From Margaritifera margaritifera (taxonomy: Eukaryota > Mollusca > Bivalvia > Unionida > Margaritiferidae), in assembly GCA_029931535.1 (NCBI GenBank), contig JAQPZY010001344.1, forward strand, positions 1,405,501 to 1,469,500: a stretch of 64,000 nt of DNA, read 5' to 3'. The notes beneath the pieces were generated by a model, which had not been told where the DNA came from, ran no database searches, and worked only from the letters and a program-made list of their open reading frames with translations. Position 1 is the stretch's first letter. Each line of letters starts with the position of its first letter. Below are positions 1 to 10,067 of this stretch, one piece after another. The translations under genes and the position numbers were made by a program.

Positions 1-209
1 TGTCGTGTATCCATGAGCCGTGTGATATCAATAAATGACAATGTCGTGTATCCATGAGCAGTGTGATATCAATAAATGACAATGTCGTGTATCCATGAGC
101 CGTGTGATATCAATAAATGACAATGTCGTGTATCCATGAGCAGTGTGATATCAATAAATGACAATGGAGTGTATCCATGAGCAGTGTGATATCAATAAAT
201 GACAATGGA
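1..209. repeat. Minisatellite, 41-bp unit, ~5 copies, cut by window edge
   Basis: Copies start at 1, 42, 83, 124 and 165. Each contains ATCCATGAGC followed by GTGTGATATCAATAAATGAC. Copies differ at a C/A position after ATGAGC, and the last ones carry GGAGTG in place of TCGTG. The array begins at base 1, so it almost certainly continues outside the window. No coding interpretation. Confidence 0.95.
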
Positions 210-1022
210 GAATAATATTAAGACTGAATTATTTCAATGCATGCAAAGCACATGTTTGCAAATGACTTGACTTTGATCGTTGATGGGGACACTTTGATGA
301 AAAAGATGAAAAGAACATAGCAAACTAAAGCAATTTGGCAATTCATAACTGTCCATAAAAGAAGATTCTCAATGTCATTTAGAAGTAGCGAGGGAATACA
401 TAAATCAATTTAAAGTTCAAAGACAACAGAAAACAAACAGCTAGGAAGAAGAAAAAAAAAGACAAATTATGACGAATAAGAAAAAGCAGACTCAGAGATA
501 ATACCAAATCGTGGCATGATGCTAGAGACCATTTTCCTAGTTGCAGAAAGCAGCGTGACCTAAAACTGTTATATAAAGATTCAAAAATATGAATAAACAG
601 CTATTTTATAAAAGGAGACGTTCTTAAATTGGATGAGGGTTGTTGGCTATATCGTTACAGGGTCATTGAAGATGACTGATGTATTCATTTTCGATCGATG
701 TATCAATTCTGTGTCGACTAAACTTTAGGGATCTGCTAAATCATCTACACGCTCTGCATGTTAAAAATTTATATCAAATTTTCAATATCTTTCCAAATTT
801 AGGTTCTTATTTTAGTCAGCGTGTCGTACTAAATTTGTCTTGATTTTCTTCACTTCTATTCGTGCGTCTATTCCCAATATAGTGTTTATTATGTAATTTG
901 TATGTCTTTTCTAGTATTCTGTTCTTATTTTGGTTACGGAACATATTTTATTCTGTAGTTTTGATTTGAACTGGTTGCTTTAGTATAAGCCTTTTGTTTA
1001 GGCTTTATTATTTAAATGTAGT
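210..1022. other. Unique AT-rich DNA, nothing recognised
   Basis: No long open frame, repeat array or known element is visible. The stretch has short A-runs and ordinary AT-rich composition, and it separates two minisatellites. Confidence 0.7.
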
Positions 1023-1392
1023 TTGCATATACTGAGTGTCTCAGCCACTTCTAAAGTATGTGTAAATCATGTTATTTCCATGGATACACTGAGTGTCTCA
1101 GCCACTTCTAAAGTATGTGTAAATCATGTTATTTCCATGCATATACTGAGTGTCTCAGCCACTTCTAAAGTATGTGTAAATCATGTTATTTCCATGCATA
1201 CATTGAGTGTCTCAGCCACTTCTAAAGTAAGTGTAACTCATGTTATTTCCATGCATACATTGAGTGTCTCAGCCACTTCTAAAGTAAGTGTAAATCATGT
1301 TTTTTCCATGCATACATTGAGTGTCTCAGCCACTTCTAAAGTATGTGTAAATCATGTTATTTCCATGCATACATTGAGTGTCTCAGCCACTT
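1023..1392. repeat. Minisatellite, 57-bp unit, ~6.4 copies
   Basis: CTGAGTGTCTCAGCCACTTC recurs at 1032, 1089, 1146, 1203, 1260, 1317 and 1374. The unit is 57 bp, a multiple of three, so a plus frame stays open for 123 codons with a 19-residue repeat containing LSVSATSKV. There is no plausible flanking coding context. I read the open frame as a consequence of the unit length. Confidence 0.95.
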
Positions 1393-1440
1393 GACAAGAC
1401 CAAGATACCCCCGTTGCAGTGGGGCATAATAAATTCATGA

Positions 1441-2625
1441 AATAATGACAGCTTCCTCGCCTATGTAGACATTTTCCATGAAGGCCGCTATGCAGATTGT
1501 TATCATTGATGTAGACCTTCTTCCTGAAGGCCGATATACAGATTGTTATCATTGATGTAGACCTTCTTCCTGAAGGCCGATATACAGATTGTTATCTTTG
1601 ATGTAGACCTTCTTCCTGAAGGCCGATATACAGATTGTTATCATTGATGTAGACCTTCTTCCTGAAGGCCGATATACAGATTGTTATCATTGATATAGAC
1701 CTTCTTCCTGAAGGCCGATATACAGATTGTTATCTTTGATGTAGACCTTCTTCATGAAGGCCGATATACAGATTGTTATCATTGATATAGACCTTCTTCC
1801 TGAAGGCCGATATACAGATTGTTATCTTTGATGTAGACCTTCTTCGTGAAGGCCGATATACAGATTGTTATCATTGATATAGACCTTCTTCCTGAAGGCC
1901 GATATACAGATTGTTTTCTTTGATGTAGACCTTCTTCATGAAGGCCGATATACAGATTGTTATCTTTGATGTAGACCTTCTTCCTGAAGACCGATATACA
2001 GATTGTTATCATTGATATAGACCTTCTTCCTGAAGGCCGATATACAGATTGTTATCATTGATATAGACCTTCTTCATGAAGGCCGATATACAGATTGTTA
2101 TCTTTGATGTAGACCTTCTTCATGAAGGCCGATATACAGATTGTTATCATTGATGTAGACGTTTTCCATAGCCAATATACAGATTGTTAGCATTGATGTA
2201 GACGTTTTCCATGAAGGCCAATATACAGATTGTTATCATTGATGTAGACGTTTTCCATGAAGGGCAATATACAGATTATTATCATTGATGTAGACGTTTT
2301 CCATGAAAGCCAATATACAGATTATTATCATTGATGTAGACGTTTTCCATGAAGGCCAATATACAGATTGTTATCATTGATGTAGACGTTTTACATGAAG
2401 GCAAATATACAGATTGTTATCATTGATGTAGACGTTTTCCATGAAGGCCAATATACAGATTATTATCATTGATGTAGACGTTTTCCATAAATACCAATAT
2501 ACAGATTGTTATCATTGATGTAGACGTTTACCATGAAGGCCAATATTCAGATTATTATCATTGATGTAGACGTTTTCCATGAAGGCCGATATACAGATTG
2601 TTAGCATTAATGTACACCATACATG
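1441..2625. repeat. Minisatellite, 46-bp unit, ~25 copies, two subfamilies
   Basis: The unit core is GATATACAGATTGTTATCAT and then TTGATGTAGAC. Up to about 2155 the units carry CTTCTTCCTGAAGGCC. From about 2160 they carry GTTTTCCATGAAGGCC. Inside the first half, units with TCATTGATATAG and TCTTTGATGTAG partly alternate, a 92-bp two-unit rhythm. The edge copies are the most divergent. Confidence 0.95.
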
Positions 2626-3700
2626 TCTCTTACGCTTTGAAACTACAGGTAATTAGCGTTTCGAGAGCTAACAGTATGATTGATAGGAGATTGATTTCAT
2701 TCAAATTTGAAATTCTAAAAATAATGGATCATTAGAGTGAGATGAAAGAAGAGAAGGAACTCATTTAAAAAGTAAAAACAGTTATTTTGCAATTCGAATC
2801 AATCAATCAAATATGTAATTCATTAGTTATTAATGAATTAAAATTAATTAATTAATTAACGAAAGATTAGGGAAAGTAGTTATGCATAGAACTATAATAA
2901 CTATATTTTAAACAATTCAGATATAAGCGTCATTCGTAGGCTTCAATCACAGATTAGACATTAAAACCTGTATCTTTCAGAAACAGTTATAGTGTTGCAA
3001 GGTATAAACTTGACAAAAATACCAGAACTAATATTAATGTCCTAACTTGTTTATATACAAATAAATGTTAAGGGCCGTTATTCTGATACAAAATGCGAAT
3101 CTTTTAAATTTCTTCCATTATAAGTTTTTGGTTAGTTTTGGTTTTGGTTTTATACAACGAATTTTTTTTTAAAGTCTATGCCATGATCTACGTTACGTTC
3201 TACGTGGAATGTACAATATATTTAGTTAACAAAAAATAAAATGGAACAATTATCTCTTATAAATTTCCAGAATACAATGTCTCTCATCAGAACTCAACAG
3301 TGTAATTGTCTCATTGAAAGATATATAAACTAGAGGAATAGGTCATAGGAGATCCATTAACAAAACACATTTTTGCGTATCTTAATAAGTACTAATGGTA
3401 CTTATCAAACAAATCACTTAAATGGGCTTTCAATTCAGTATAAATACCAATTCTCAAACGATTTTATAGGCTCAAATAGCCTTTTTCAGTGATAAATTCT
3501 GTCCTAGCTAACTTCCCATGCAGATTGTAAAGAGGTCTAGAAACGAAACAACTAATCTCTAGACAAATTCATTTTTGTTTGAATGACATTTATTGCTATT
3601 TTAATCTAATCATAGCGCGCTCTGACACTCAATTCTATCGAGTAGGTTAAGAACTCCATTCAAGAAATGGTGACAAAAGTTCATTCTGAACTGGTATGAA
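2626..3700. other. Unique AT-rich DNA with a short TTAA-rich patch
   Basis: No gene or array is seen. Around 2815-2865 there is a run of TTAATTAATTAATTAAC-type sequence. The rest is AT-rich and non-repetitive as far as I can see by eye. Confidence 0.65.
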
Positions 3701-4235
3701 AACACTAGTAGTAGTAATAGTAATAGTAATAGTAGTAGTCTTAGTAAACACTAGTAATAGTAATAGTAGTAGTCTTAGTAAACACTAGTAGTAGTAATAG
3801 TAGTAGTCTTAGTAAACACTAGTAATAGTAATAGTAGTAGTCTTAGTAAACACTAGTAGTAGTAATAGTAGTAGTCTTAGTAAACACTAGTAGTAGTAAT
3901 AGTAGTAGTCTTAGTAAACACTAGTAATAGTAATAGTAGTAGTCTTAGTAAACACTAGTAATAGTAATAGTAGTAGTCTTAGTAAACACTAGTAATAGTA
4001 ATAGTAGTAGTCTTAGTAAACACTAGTAATAGTAATAGTAGTAGTCTTAGTAAACACTAGTAATAGTAATAGTAGTAGTCTTAGTAAACACTAGTAATAG
4101 TAATAGTAGTAGTCTTAGTAAACACTAGTAGTAGTAATAGTAGTAGTCTTAGTAAACACTAGTAGTAGTAATAGTAGTAGTCTTAGTAAACACTAGTAGT
4201 AGTAATGGTAGTAGTCTTAGTAGTTGGTAATAACT
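3701..4235. repeat. Minisatellite, 34-bp unit, ~15 copies
   Basis: AGTCTTAGTAAACACTAGTA recurs at 34-bp spacing from 3737 onward. Between these cores lie TAG/TAA-rich triplets. The array appears to have grown from a TAG/TAA trinucleotide tract still visible at 3703-3740. The unit is full of stop codons in several frames. Confidence 0.95.
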
Positions 4236-4522
4236 AACAGAACAATATTTTTTAAGCAAATCCCAATGTTTCCTCAACAGCTAAATTAACAGCTACAAAA
4301 GTGTCCCTTGAAGTAGGCCAGCCTTAAAAAAATCAAACGAAGAAGAAGATGATAAAAAGAAGAAGAAATGTCCTTGCATCCATCTAATTTAAGTATTTTT
4401 TATGTCATAGTGCTGTGAAACAATCAACGAGATGGATTACGAATGTATATGTACAGAAAGAAAATAATCCTACCCAACGAGTATCAGAGTAGATATTGCA
4501 TATAAATACCATGTCTTCTTGG
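4236..4522. other. Unique linker, nothing recognised
   Basis: Short AT-rich spacer between the 34-bp array and the SINE. It contains an AAGAAG-type purine patch near 4338-4368. Confidence 0.6.
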
Positions 4523-4975
4523 AACCGCGGTGGCTCGTGGTTAAGGCACTGGACTTGTGACCAGAAAAGTGCGGGGTCGATTCCCACCATCGGATCAGTT
4601 CAGACCGTGGTGTGTTATTGGACAAGGCTTATTATATGGTGTGTTATTGGACAAGGCTTATTACTTGGTGTGTTATTGGACAAGGCTTATTACTTGGTGT
4701 GTTATTGGACAAGGCTTATTACTTGGTGTGTTATTGGACAAGGCTTATTACTTGGTGTGTTATTGGACAAGGTTTATTACTTGGTGTGCTATTGGACAAG
4801 GCTTATTACTTTGTGTGTTATTGGACAAGGCTTATTACATTGTGTTATTGGACAAGGCTTATTACTTTGTGTGTTATTGGACAAGGCTTATTACTTGGTG
4901 TGTTATTGGACAAGGCTTATTACTTTGACTCTGCATATTATAATCTTCCCAGTGTTGCAGTGCCGTAAAACTTGT
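4523..4975 (+). mobile_element. tRNA-derived SINE interrupted by its own minisatellite
   Basis: The head at 4523-4605 is tRNA-like: a GGCTCGTGGTTAAGG A-box region and a B-box-like GGTCGATTCC at 4575-4584. The next bases, ACCGTGGTGTGTTATTGGAC, match the body of the SINE at 21815 (TCGTGGTGTATTCCTGGGC). That body segment is then repeated about 11 times. After the array, at about 4960-4972, comes the family tail GCAGTGCCGTAAAAC. Head, expanded body and tail lie in order in one orientation, so I read this as one SINE with an internal tandem expansion. Such SINEs are transcribed by RNA polymerase III and mobilised by a partner LINE. This copy is unlikely to be active. Confidence 0.75.
4607..4930. 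repeat. Minisatellite, 29-bp unit, ~11 copies, inside the SINE
   Basis: GTGTTATTGGACAAGGCTTA recurs at 29-bp spacing (for example 4621, 4650, 4679 for the GACAAGG core). One unit near 4838 is a few bases short. The first unit is continuous with SINE sequence. The open plus frames over this array are repeat artefacts. Confidence 0.95.
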
Positions 4976-4984
4976 TTTAGGGAT

Positions 4985-5565
4985 TTTACATGTGTTACCT
5001 TTATCTATTATTTTATATACATTTTACATGTGTTACCTTTATCTGTTATTTTATATACATTTTACATGTGTTACCTTTATCTGTTATTTTATATACATTT
5101 TACATGTATTACCTTTATCTGTTATTTTATATACAATTTACATGTGTTACCTTTATCTCTTATTTTATATACATTTTACATGTGTTACCTTAATCGATTA
5201 TTTCATATACATTTTACATGTGTTACTTTTATCTATTATTTTACATACATTTTACATGTGTTACCTTTATTTGTTATTTTATATACATTTTACATGTGTT
5301 ACCTTTATCTGTTATTTTATATACATTTTACATGTGTTACCTTTATCTGTTATTTTATATACATTTTACATGTGTTACCTTTATTTGTTTTTTTATATAC
5401 ATTTTACATGTGTTACCTTTATTTGTTATTTTATATACATTTTACATGTGTTACCATTATCTATTATTTTATATACATTTTACATGTGTTACCTTTATCT
5501 GTTATTTTATATACATTTTACATGTGTTACCATTATCTATTATTTTTTATACATTTTATAGAATT
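4985..5565. repeat. Minisatellite, 38-bp unit, ~15 copies
   Basis: TACATGTGTTACCTTTATCT followed by a GTTATTTTATATACATTT-type half recurs at 38-bp spacing from 4991. Because 38 is not a multiple of three and the unit lacks plus-strand stops, all three plus frames stay open and cycle through the same three peptides. The long open frame beginning near 4496 only reads through the SINE and this array. Confidence 0.95.
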
Positions 5566-5601
5566 TTAACATCTTTACGTTTTATATTTTATCTATGCAT
5601 A

Positions 5602-7326
5602 CGAGATGGGAAAATACCACCATGACATGTCGATAGGTATATACGAGATGGGAAAATACCACCATGACATGTCGATAGGTGTATACGAGACGGGAAAATA
5701 CTACCATGACATGTCGATAGGTGTATACGAGACGGGAAAATACTACCATGACATGTCGATAGGTGTATACGAGACGGGAAAATACTACCATGACATGTCG
5801 ATAGGTGTATACGAGATGGGAAAATACCACCATGACATGTCGATAGGTGTATACGAGACGGGAAAATACTACCATGACATGTCGATAGGTGTATACGAGA
5901 CGGGAAAATACTACCATGACATGTCGATAGGTGTATACGAGATGGGAAAATACCACCATGACATGTCGATAGGTGTATACGAGACGGGAAAATACCACCA
6001 TGACATGTCGATAGGTGTATACGAGACGGGAAAATACCACCATGACATGTCGATAGGTGTATACGAGACGGGAAAATACCACCATGACATGTCGATAGGT
6101 GTATACGAGATGGGAAAATACCACCATGACATGTCGATAGGTGTATACGAGATGGGAAAATACTCCCATGACATGTCGATAGGTGTATACGAGATGGGAA
6201 AATACCACCATGACATGTCGATAGGTGTATACGAGATGGGAAAATACTACCATGACATGTCGATAGGTGTATACGAGATGGGAAAATACCACCATGACAT
6301 GTCGATAGGTGTATACGAGATGGGAAAATACCACCATGACATGTCGATAGGTGTATACGAGATGGGAAAATACTACCATGACATGTCGATAGGTGTATAC
6401 GAGATGGGAAAATACTACCATGACATGTCGATAGGTGTATACGAGATGGGAAAATACTACCATGACTTGTCGATAGGTGTATACGAGATGGGAAAATAAT
6501 ACCATGACATGTCGATAGGTGTATACGAGATGGGAAAATACTACCATGACATGTCGATAGGTGTATACGAGATGGGAAAATACTACCATGACATGTCGAT
6601 AGGTGTATACGAGATGGGGAAATACTACCATGACATGTCGATAGGTGTATACGAGATGGGAAAATACTACCATGACATGTCGATAGGTGTATACGAGTTG
6701 GGAAAATACTACCATGACATGTCAATAGGTGTATACGAGATGGGAAAATACTACCATGACATGTCGATAGGTGTATACGAGATGGGAAAATACTACCATG
6801 ACATGTCGATCGGTGTATACGAGAATGGGAAATAGTACCATAACATGTCGATAGGTGTATACGAGATGGGAAAATACTACCATGACATGTCGATAGGTGT
6901 ATACGAGATGGGGAAATACTACCATGACATGTCGATAGGTGTATACGCGATGGGAACATACAAACACGATATGTCGAAAGGTGTACGCAAGATGGGAAAA
7001 TACCACCATGACAAGTCGATAGGTGTATACGAGATTGGGAAATACTACCATGACATGTCGATAGGTGTATACGAGATGAGAAAATACTACCATGACATGT
7101 CGATAGGTGTATACGAGATGGGAAAATACAAACTCGATATGTCGAAAGGTGTACGCAAAATGGGAAAATACCACCGTGACATGTCGATAGGTGTATACGA
7201 GATGGGAAAATACCAACATGATATGTCGATAGGTGTATACGAGATGGGAAAATACCAACATGACATGTCGAAAGATGTAAACGAGATGGGAAAATACCAA
7301 CATGATATGTCGAAAGATGTACGTGA
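5602..7326. repeat. Minisatellite, 42-bp unit, ~41 copies
   Basis: The unit is GACATGTCGATAGGTGTATA, then CGAGATGGGAAAATAC and a C[AC]ACCAT joint. It is a multiple of three and nearly free of stops on both strands, so plus and minus frames remain open for hundreds of codons (plus: a 14-residue repeat with MSIGVYEMGKYYHD). Copies in the centre are nearly identical with ACG/ATG and CAC/TAC variants. Copies after about 6950 are degenerate, and a 168-bp (4-unit) repeat is visible with AAACACGATATGTCGAAAGG near 6960 and AAACTCGATATGTCGAAAGG near 7128. No promoter or splice context supports a gene. Confidence 0.95.
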
Positions 7327-7565
7327 GAATAATTCCAATTGTTATGAATTGACTGAGATTTCTGCAATGCAGTTGGATATAAACGGTCACGTGATACTGA
7401 TATGGAATTTGGCGTTGGCGTCGGTACCAACTCATTACAACACAATAATAACAACAATAATAACAACAACAACAACAACACACACACACACTTCCCTCGT
7501 GACTTCAAATCAAAATTTTCAACCCGGGATAAAATCTTCGATAAGAAGTTTAAACATTGTAATCG
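7327..7565. other. Linker with AAC/AAT and CA microsatellites
   Basis: Positions 7437-7491 are an (AAC/AAT)n tract followed by a (CA)n run. The rest is unique sequence between two minisatellites. Confidence 0.8.
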
Positions 7566-7950
7566 CACACTGCTTCCTGTACTCCAGTCTTTCCTGTACT
7601 CCAGTCTTTCCTGTACTCCAGTCCTTCCAGTACTCCAGTCTTTCCTGTACTCCAGTCCTTCCTGTACTCCAGTCTTTCCTGTACTCCAGTGTTTCCTGTA
7701 TTCCAGTCTTTTCTGTACTCCAGCCCTTCCAGTACTCCATTCTTTCCTGTACTCCAGTCCTTCCTGTACTCTAGTTTTTCCTGTACTCCAGTCTTTCCTG
7801 TACCCCAGTCCTTCATGTACTCCAGTCTTTCCTGTACTCCAGTCTTTCCTGTACTCCAGTCCTTCATGTACTCCAGTCTTTCCTGTACTCTAGCCCTTCC
7901 TGTACTCCTGTCCTTCCTGTACTCCAGTCCTTCCTGTACTCCAGCACTCA
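7566..7950. repeat. Minisatellite, 17-bp unit, ~22 copies
   Basis: CCTGTACTCCAGTCTTT recurs at 17-bp spacing from 7576. C/T changes give CCTT or CTTT at the pyrimidine part. This is the shortest unit among the minisatellites here. Open frames on both strands reflect the unit, which is 17 bp and so cycles frames. Confidence 0.95.
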
Positions 7951-8422
7951 CCTCTGGAGTCATAAATTACAGCATTTTTGCTTCGACAATTTTTCAACAG
8001 CTGTTATTGAAGGTCATGGTAATATGACGTATGAGCAGATGATATCACTAAGAATGGACACAAGTTTGGTTTCGAAAGATCGAAATGCTTAGAAAGCAAT
8101 GAATGCTTAAACAACAGATACAGCTGATGTCGAACAAAAAATGAAGCACAAAACTCCCCAAAACAATAACCTGGTAAGAAAATAAGAAACTCCCCCAAAA
8201 CAATAACCTGGTAAGAAAATAAGAAACAAAAATCATATCTAGCGACAAAATATGACCCACTCTAACACTGTGCCCTATTTATTATACTATATAAGAGTCA
8301 ACGACCCATGGCTAGCCAAGATGGGGCTAGGTATTCTGGCGCCACGAGAAGAGGCTAATGAAAGAAAAATATGTGCTACCTAAAGTCAAATGTTTTGTTG
8401 GCGGAATTATAAGGATTAAATT
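7951..8422. other. Unique DNA with a 39-bp two-copy duplication
   Basis: CCCAAAACAATAACCTGGTA is present twice within 8149-8226 at 39-bp spacing. The rest has no recognisable gene or element. Confidence 0.7.
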
Positions 8423-8560
8423 ATCATGGTTGGATGTTTAAATACCCAACCATGATTTGTGAGTGATTAGGTAAAATTTACACTTCGATAAATACCCAAC
8501 CATGATTTATGAGTGATTAGGTCAAATTTACACTTTGATAAATACCCAACCATGATCATT
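8423..8560. repeat. 50-bp direct repeat (2.4 copies) with an 11-bp hairpin at its left edge
   Basis: AAATACCCAACCATGAT occurs at 8440, 8490 and 8540. Just upstream, ATCATGGTTGG (about 8423-8433) is the exact inverse complement of CCAACCATGAT (about 8445-8455), so the left edge can fold into a perfect 11-bp stem. Confidence 0.8.
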
Positions 8561-8962
8561 TAGTCCTAAACTCTTTCCTATCTCGTAACTATTGTCATGA
8601 TAATAAAATGATCACCCCTGTCCAAAGTTACATGTAATCTCCAAACACTTCATATTTACTACACTATGATATAATCCAAATATAATCCAAAATATAATCC
8701 CAATATAATCCAAATATAATCCACACCGCTTTATTTTATTCAGAGGGCTCGAAAAAGGCCAAAGAGTGATAAATAATGGTGAGTAACTATTCTAGCGCTG
8801 ACATAAATGTCTATATTCTTAAAGGGTCCAATATGACTAACACATACAGAAGAAGATTGAAAAAAAATATACTTATGGTTTCTTAATATAGAAAATAATG
8901 TATGCATATGCTGCTCACATGAAATAAAATATAATTTCCAAACCTATATATTAATACATTTT
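8561..8962. other. Unique AT-rich DNA with a short ATAATCCAA repeat
   Basis: Around 8666-8724 the motif ATATAATCCAA repeats about five times at 10-12 bp spacing. Nothing else is recognised. Confidence 0.7.
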
Positions 8963-9127
8963 ATGTATGTATGTATGTATGTATGTATGTATGTATGTAT
9001 GTATGTATGTATGTATGTATGTATGTATGTATGTATCTATGTTTGTATCTCTCTCTGTCTGTATGTCTCTCTCTGTCTCTCACTGTTTTATGTCTGTCTG
9101 TCTCTGTCTGTCTGTATGTCTCTCTCA

Positions 9128-9181
<54 letters not shown>
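8963..9181. repeat. Compound microsatellite (TATG)n-(TCTG/TCTC)n-(TC)n-(TA)n
   Basis: Clean ATGT tetranucleotide repeats run to about 9035. TCTG/TCTC mixtures, pure TC (about 9122-9152) and pure TA (about 9153-9181) follow. Open frames here are artefacts. Confidence 0.98.
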
Positions 9182-9185
<4 letters not shown>

Positions 9186-9289
9186 ATATCAGATAGTTTC
9201 ATGAGAGTTATAATGGACCAGGATCGTGTGAGCATATGCGGTCGTTTAGTTCGTTGCACTCAAATCTGAAATGGTACGGTAACGCCTAA

Positions 9290-9457
9290 TACAGAAATCG
9301 ACATTGATTTTAGCTGGAGATCATTTATGGTCGATGCAATTGGAGTACGGTGCCTTGTCCAGTGAAAATCTACTGTAGCCAACCCAGTCTGGTAGGATTC
9401 GAATCCGCATCCTTCAGGTCACGAGTCTGACACTCTAACCACTGAACCGCCGCGGCC
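9290..9457 (-). mobile_element. tRNA-derived SINE copy, minus strand
   Basis: Read on the minus strand, a GGCCGCGGCGGTTCAGTGGT head is followed by TTAGAGTGTCAGACTCGTGA, then the B-box-like GATTCGAATCC (plus 9395-9406, a palindromic stretch) and a body CACTGGACAAGGCACCG. The body matches the spacing of the other SINE copies here. The end on the low-coordinate side is uncertain. Confidence 0.7.
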
Positions 9458-9570
9458 CTTATCGGTGATTGACAATATTGGACAGCCGCGGCCCTTATCA
9501 GTCATTGACAATATTGGACAGCCGCGGCCCTTATCAGTGTTTCTGTACCGTAAAACATCAAAACCAAAGC
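9449..9570. repeat. 36-bp triplication of the SINE head, followed by a SINE-like tail
   Basis: GCCGCGGCCCTTATC occurs at 9449, 9485 and 9521, so the terminal segment of the SINE plus adjacent ATTGACAATATTGGACA sequence is present three times. Directly after, near 9543-9567, GTACCGTAAAACATCAAAAC resembles the family tail but in plus orientation. This suggests either a second truncated SINE or a rearrangement. Confidence 0.65.
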
Positions 9571-9840
9571 TACAAACTCTAACCCGGGGGATTTTTCGTT
9601 TTTGTACTTTTCAATTTAGTTTATTCTTTAAACGCGCTGACTATTACCTCTCTCTCTGCATGGATAATAGTGAACCATGCGGAGGTTGTATATTTCTATT
9701 AAATTTAGTTTTCATTTAGAGCAAATCACATGAAATTTAATGAGTACAGTTATGTATATTCCAATGTCAAAACTATTAAATATTGTGATCGAACTACTGT
9801 TATCATGGATACTGCACGGAGTCTAAATTGTAAAATGGGA
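9571..9840. other. Unique DNA, nothing recognised
   Basis: Spacer between the SINE cluster and the next minisatellite. No supported gene. Confidence 0.6.
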
Positions 9841-10067
9841 TTGAAGCCTTTAACTATTTGAATTATATTAAATTATTTTTTGTGGTTGAAGCCTTTTGTT
9901 ATTTGAATTATATCAAATTACTTTTTGTGGTTGAAGCCTTTTGTTATTTGAATTATATCAAATTACTTTTTGTGGTTGAAGCCTTTTGTTATTTGAATTA
10001 TATTAAATTACTTTTTGTGGTTGAAGCATTTTACTATTTGAATTATATTAAATCACTTTTTGTGCGC
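9841..10067. repeat. Minisatellite, 45-bp unit, 5 copies
   Basis: TTGAAGCCTTTTGTTATTTG recurs at 9841, 9886, 9931, 9976 and 10021. The 45-bp unit is a multiple of three and gives an open 15-residue repeat, which I treat as non-coding. Confidence 0.95.

Noticed and set aside
4985..7326. CRISPR-like regular repeats
   Set aside because: Repeats are contiguous with no unique spacers, and the context is eukaryotic.
5589..7568. A 659-codon minus-strand open frame with HLSTCHGSIFPSRI-type repeats
   Set aside because: It is the translation of the 42-bp minisatellite in a stop-free frame. Several other frames over the same DNA are equally open, so openness carries no coding information.
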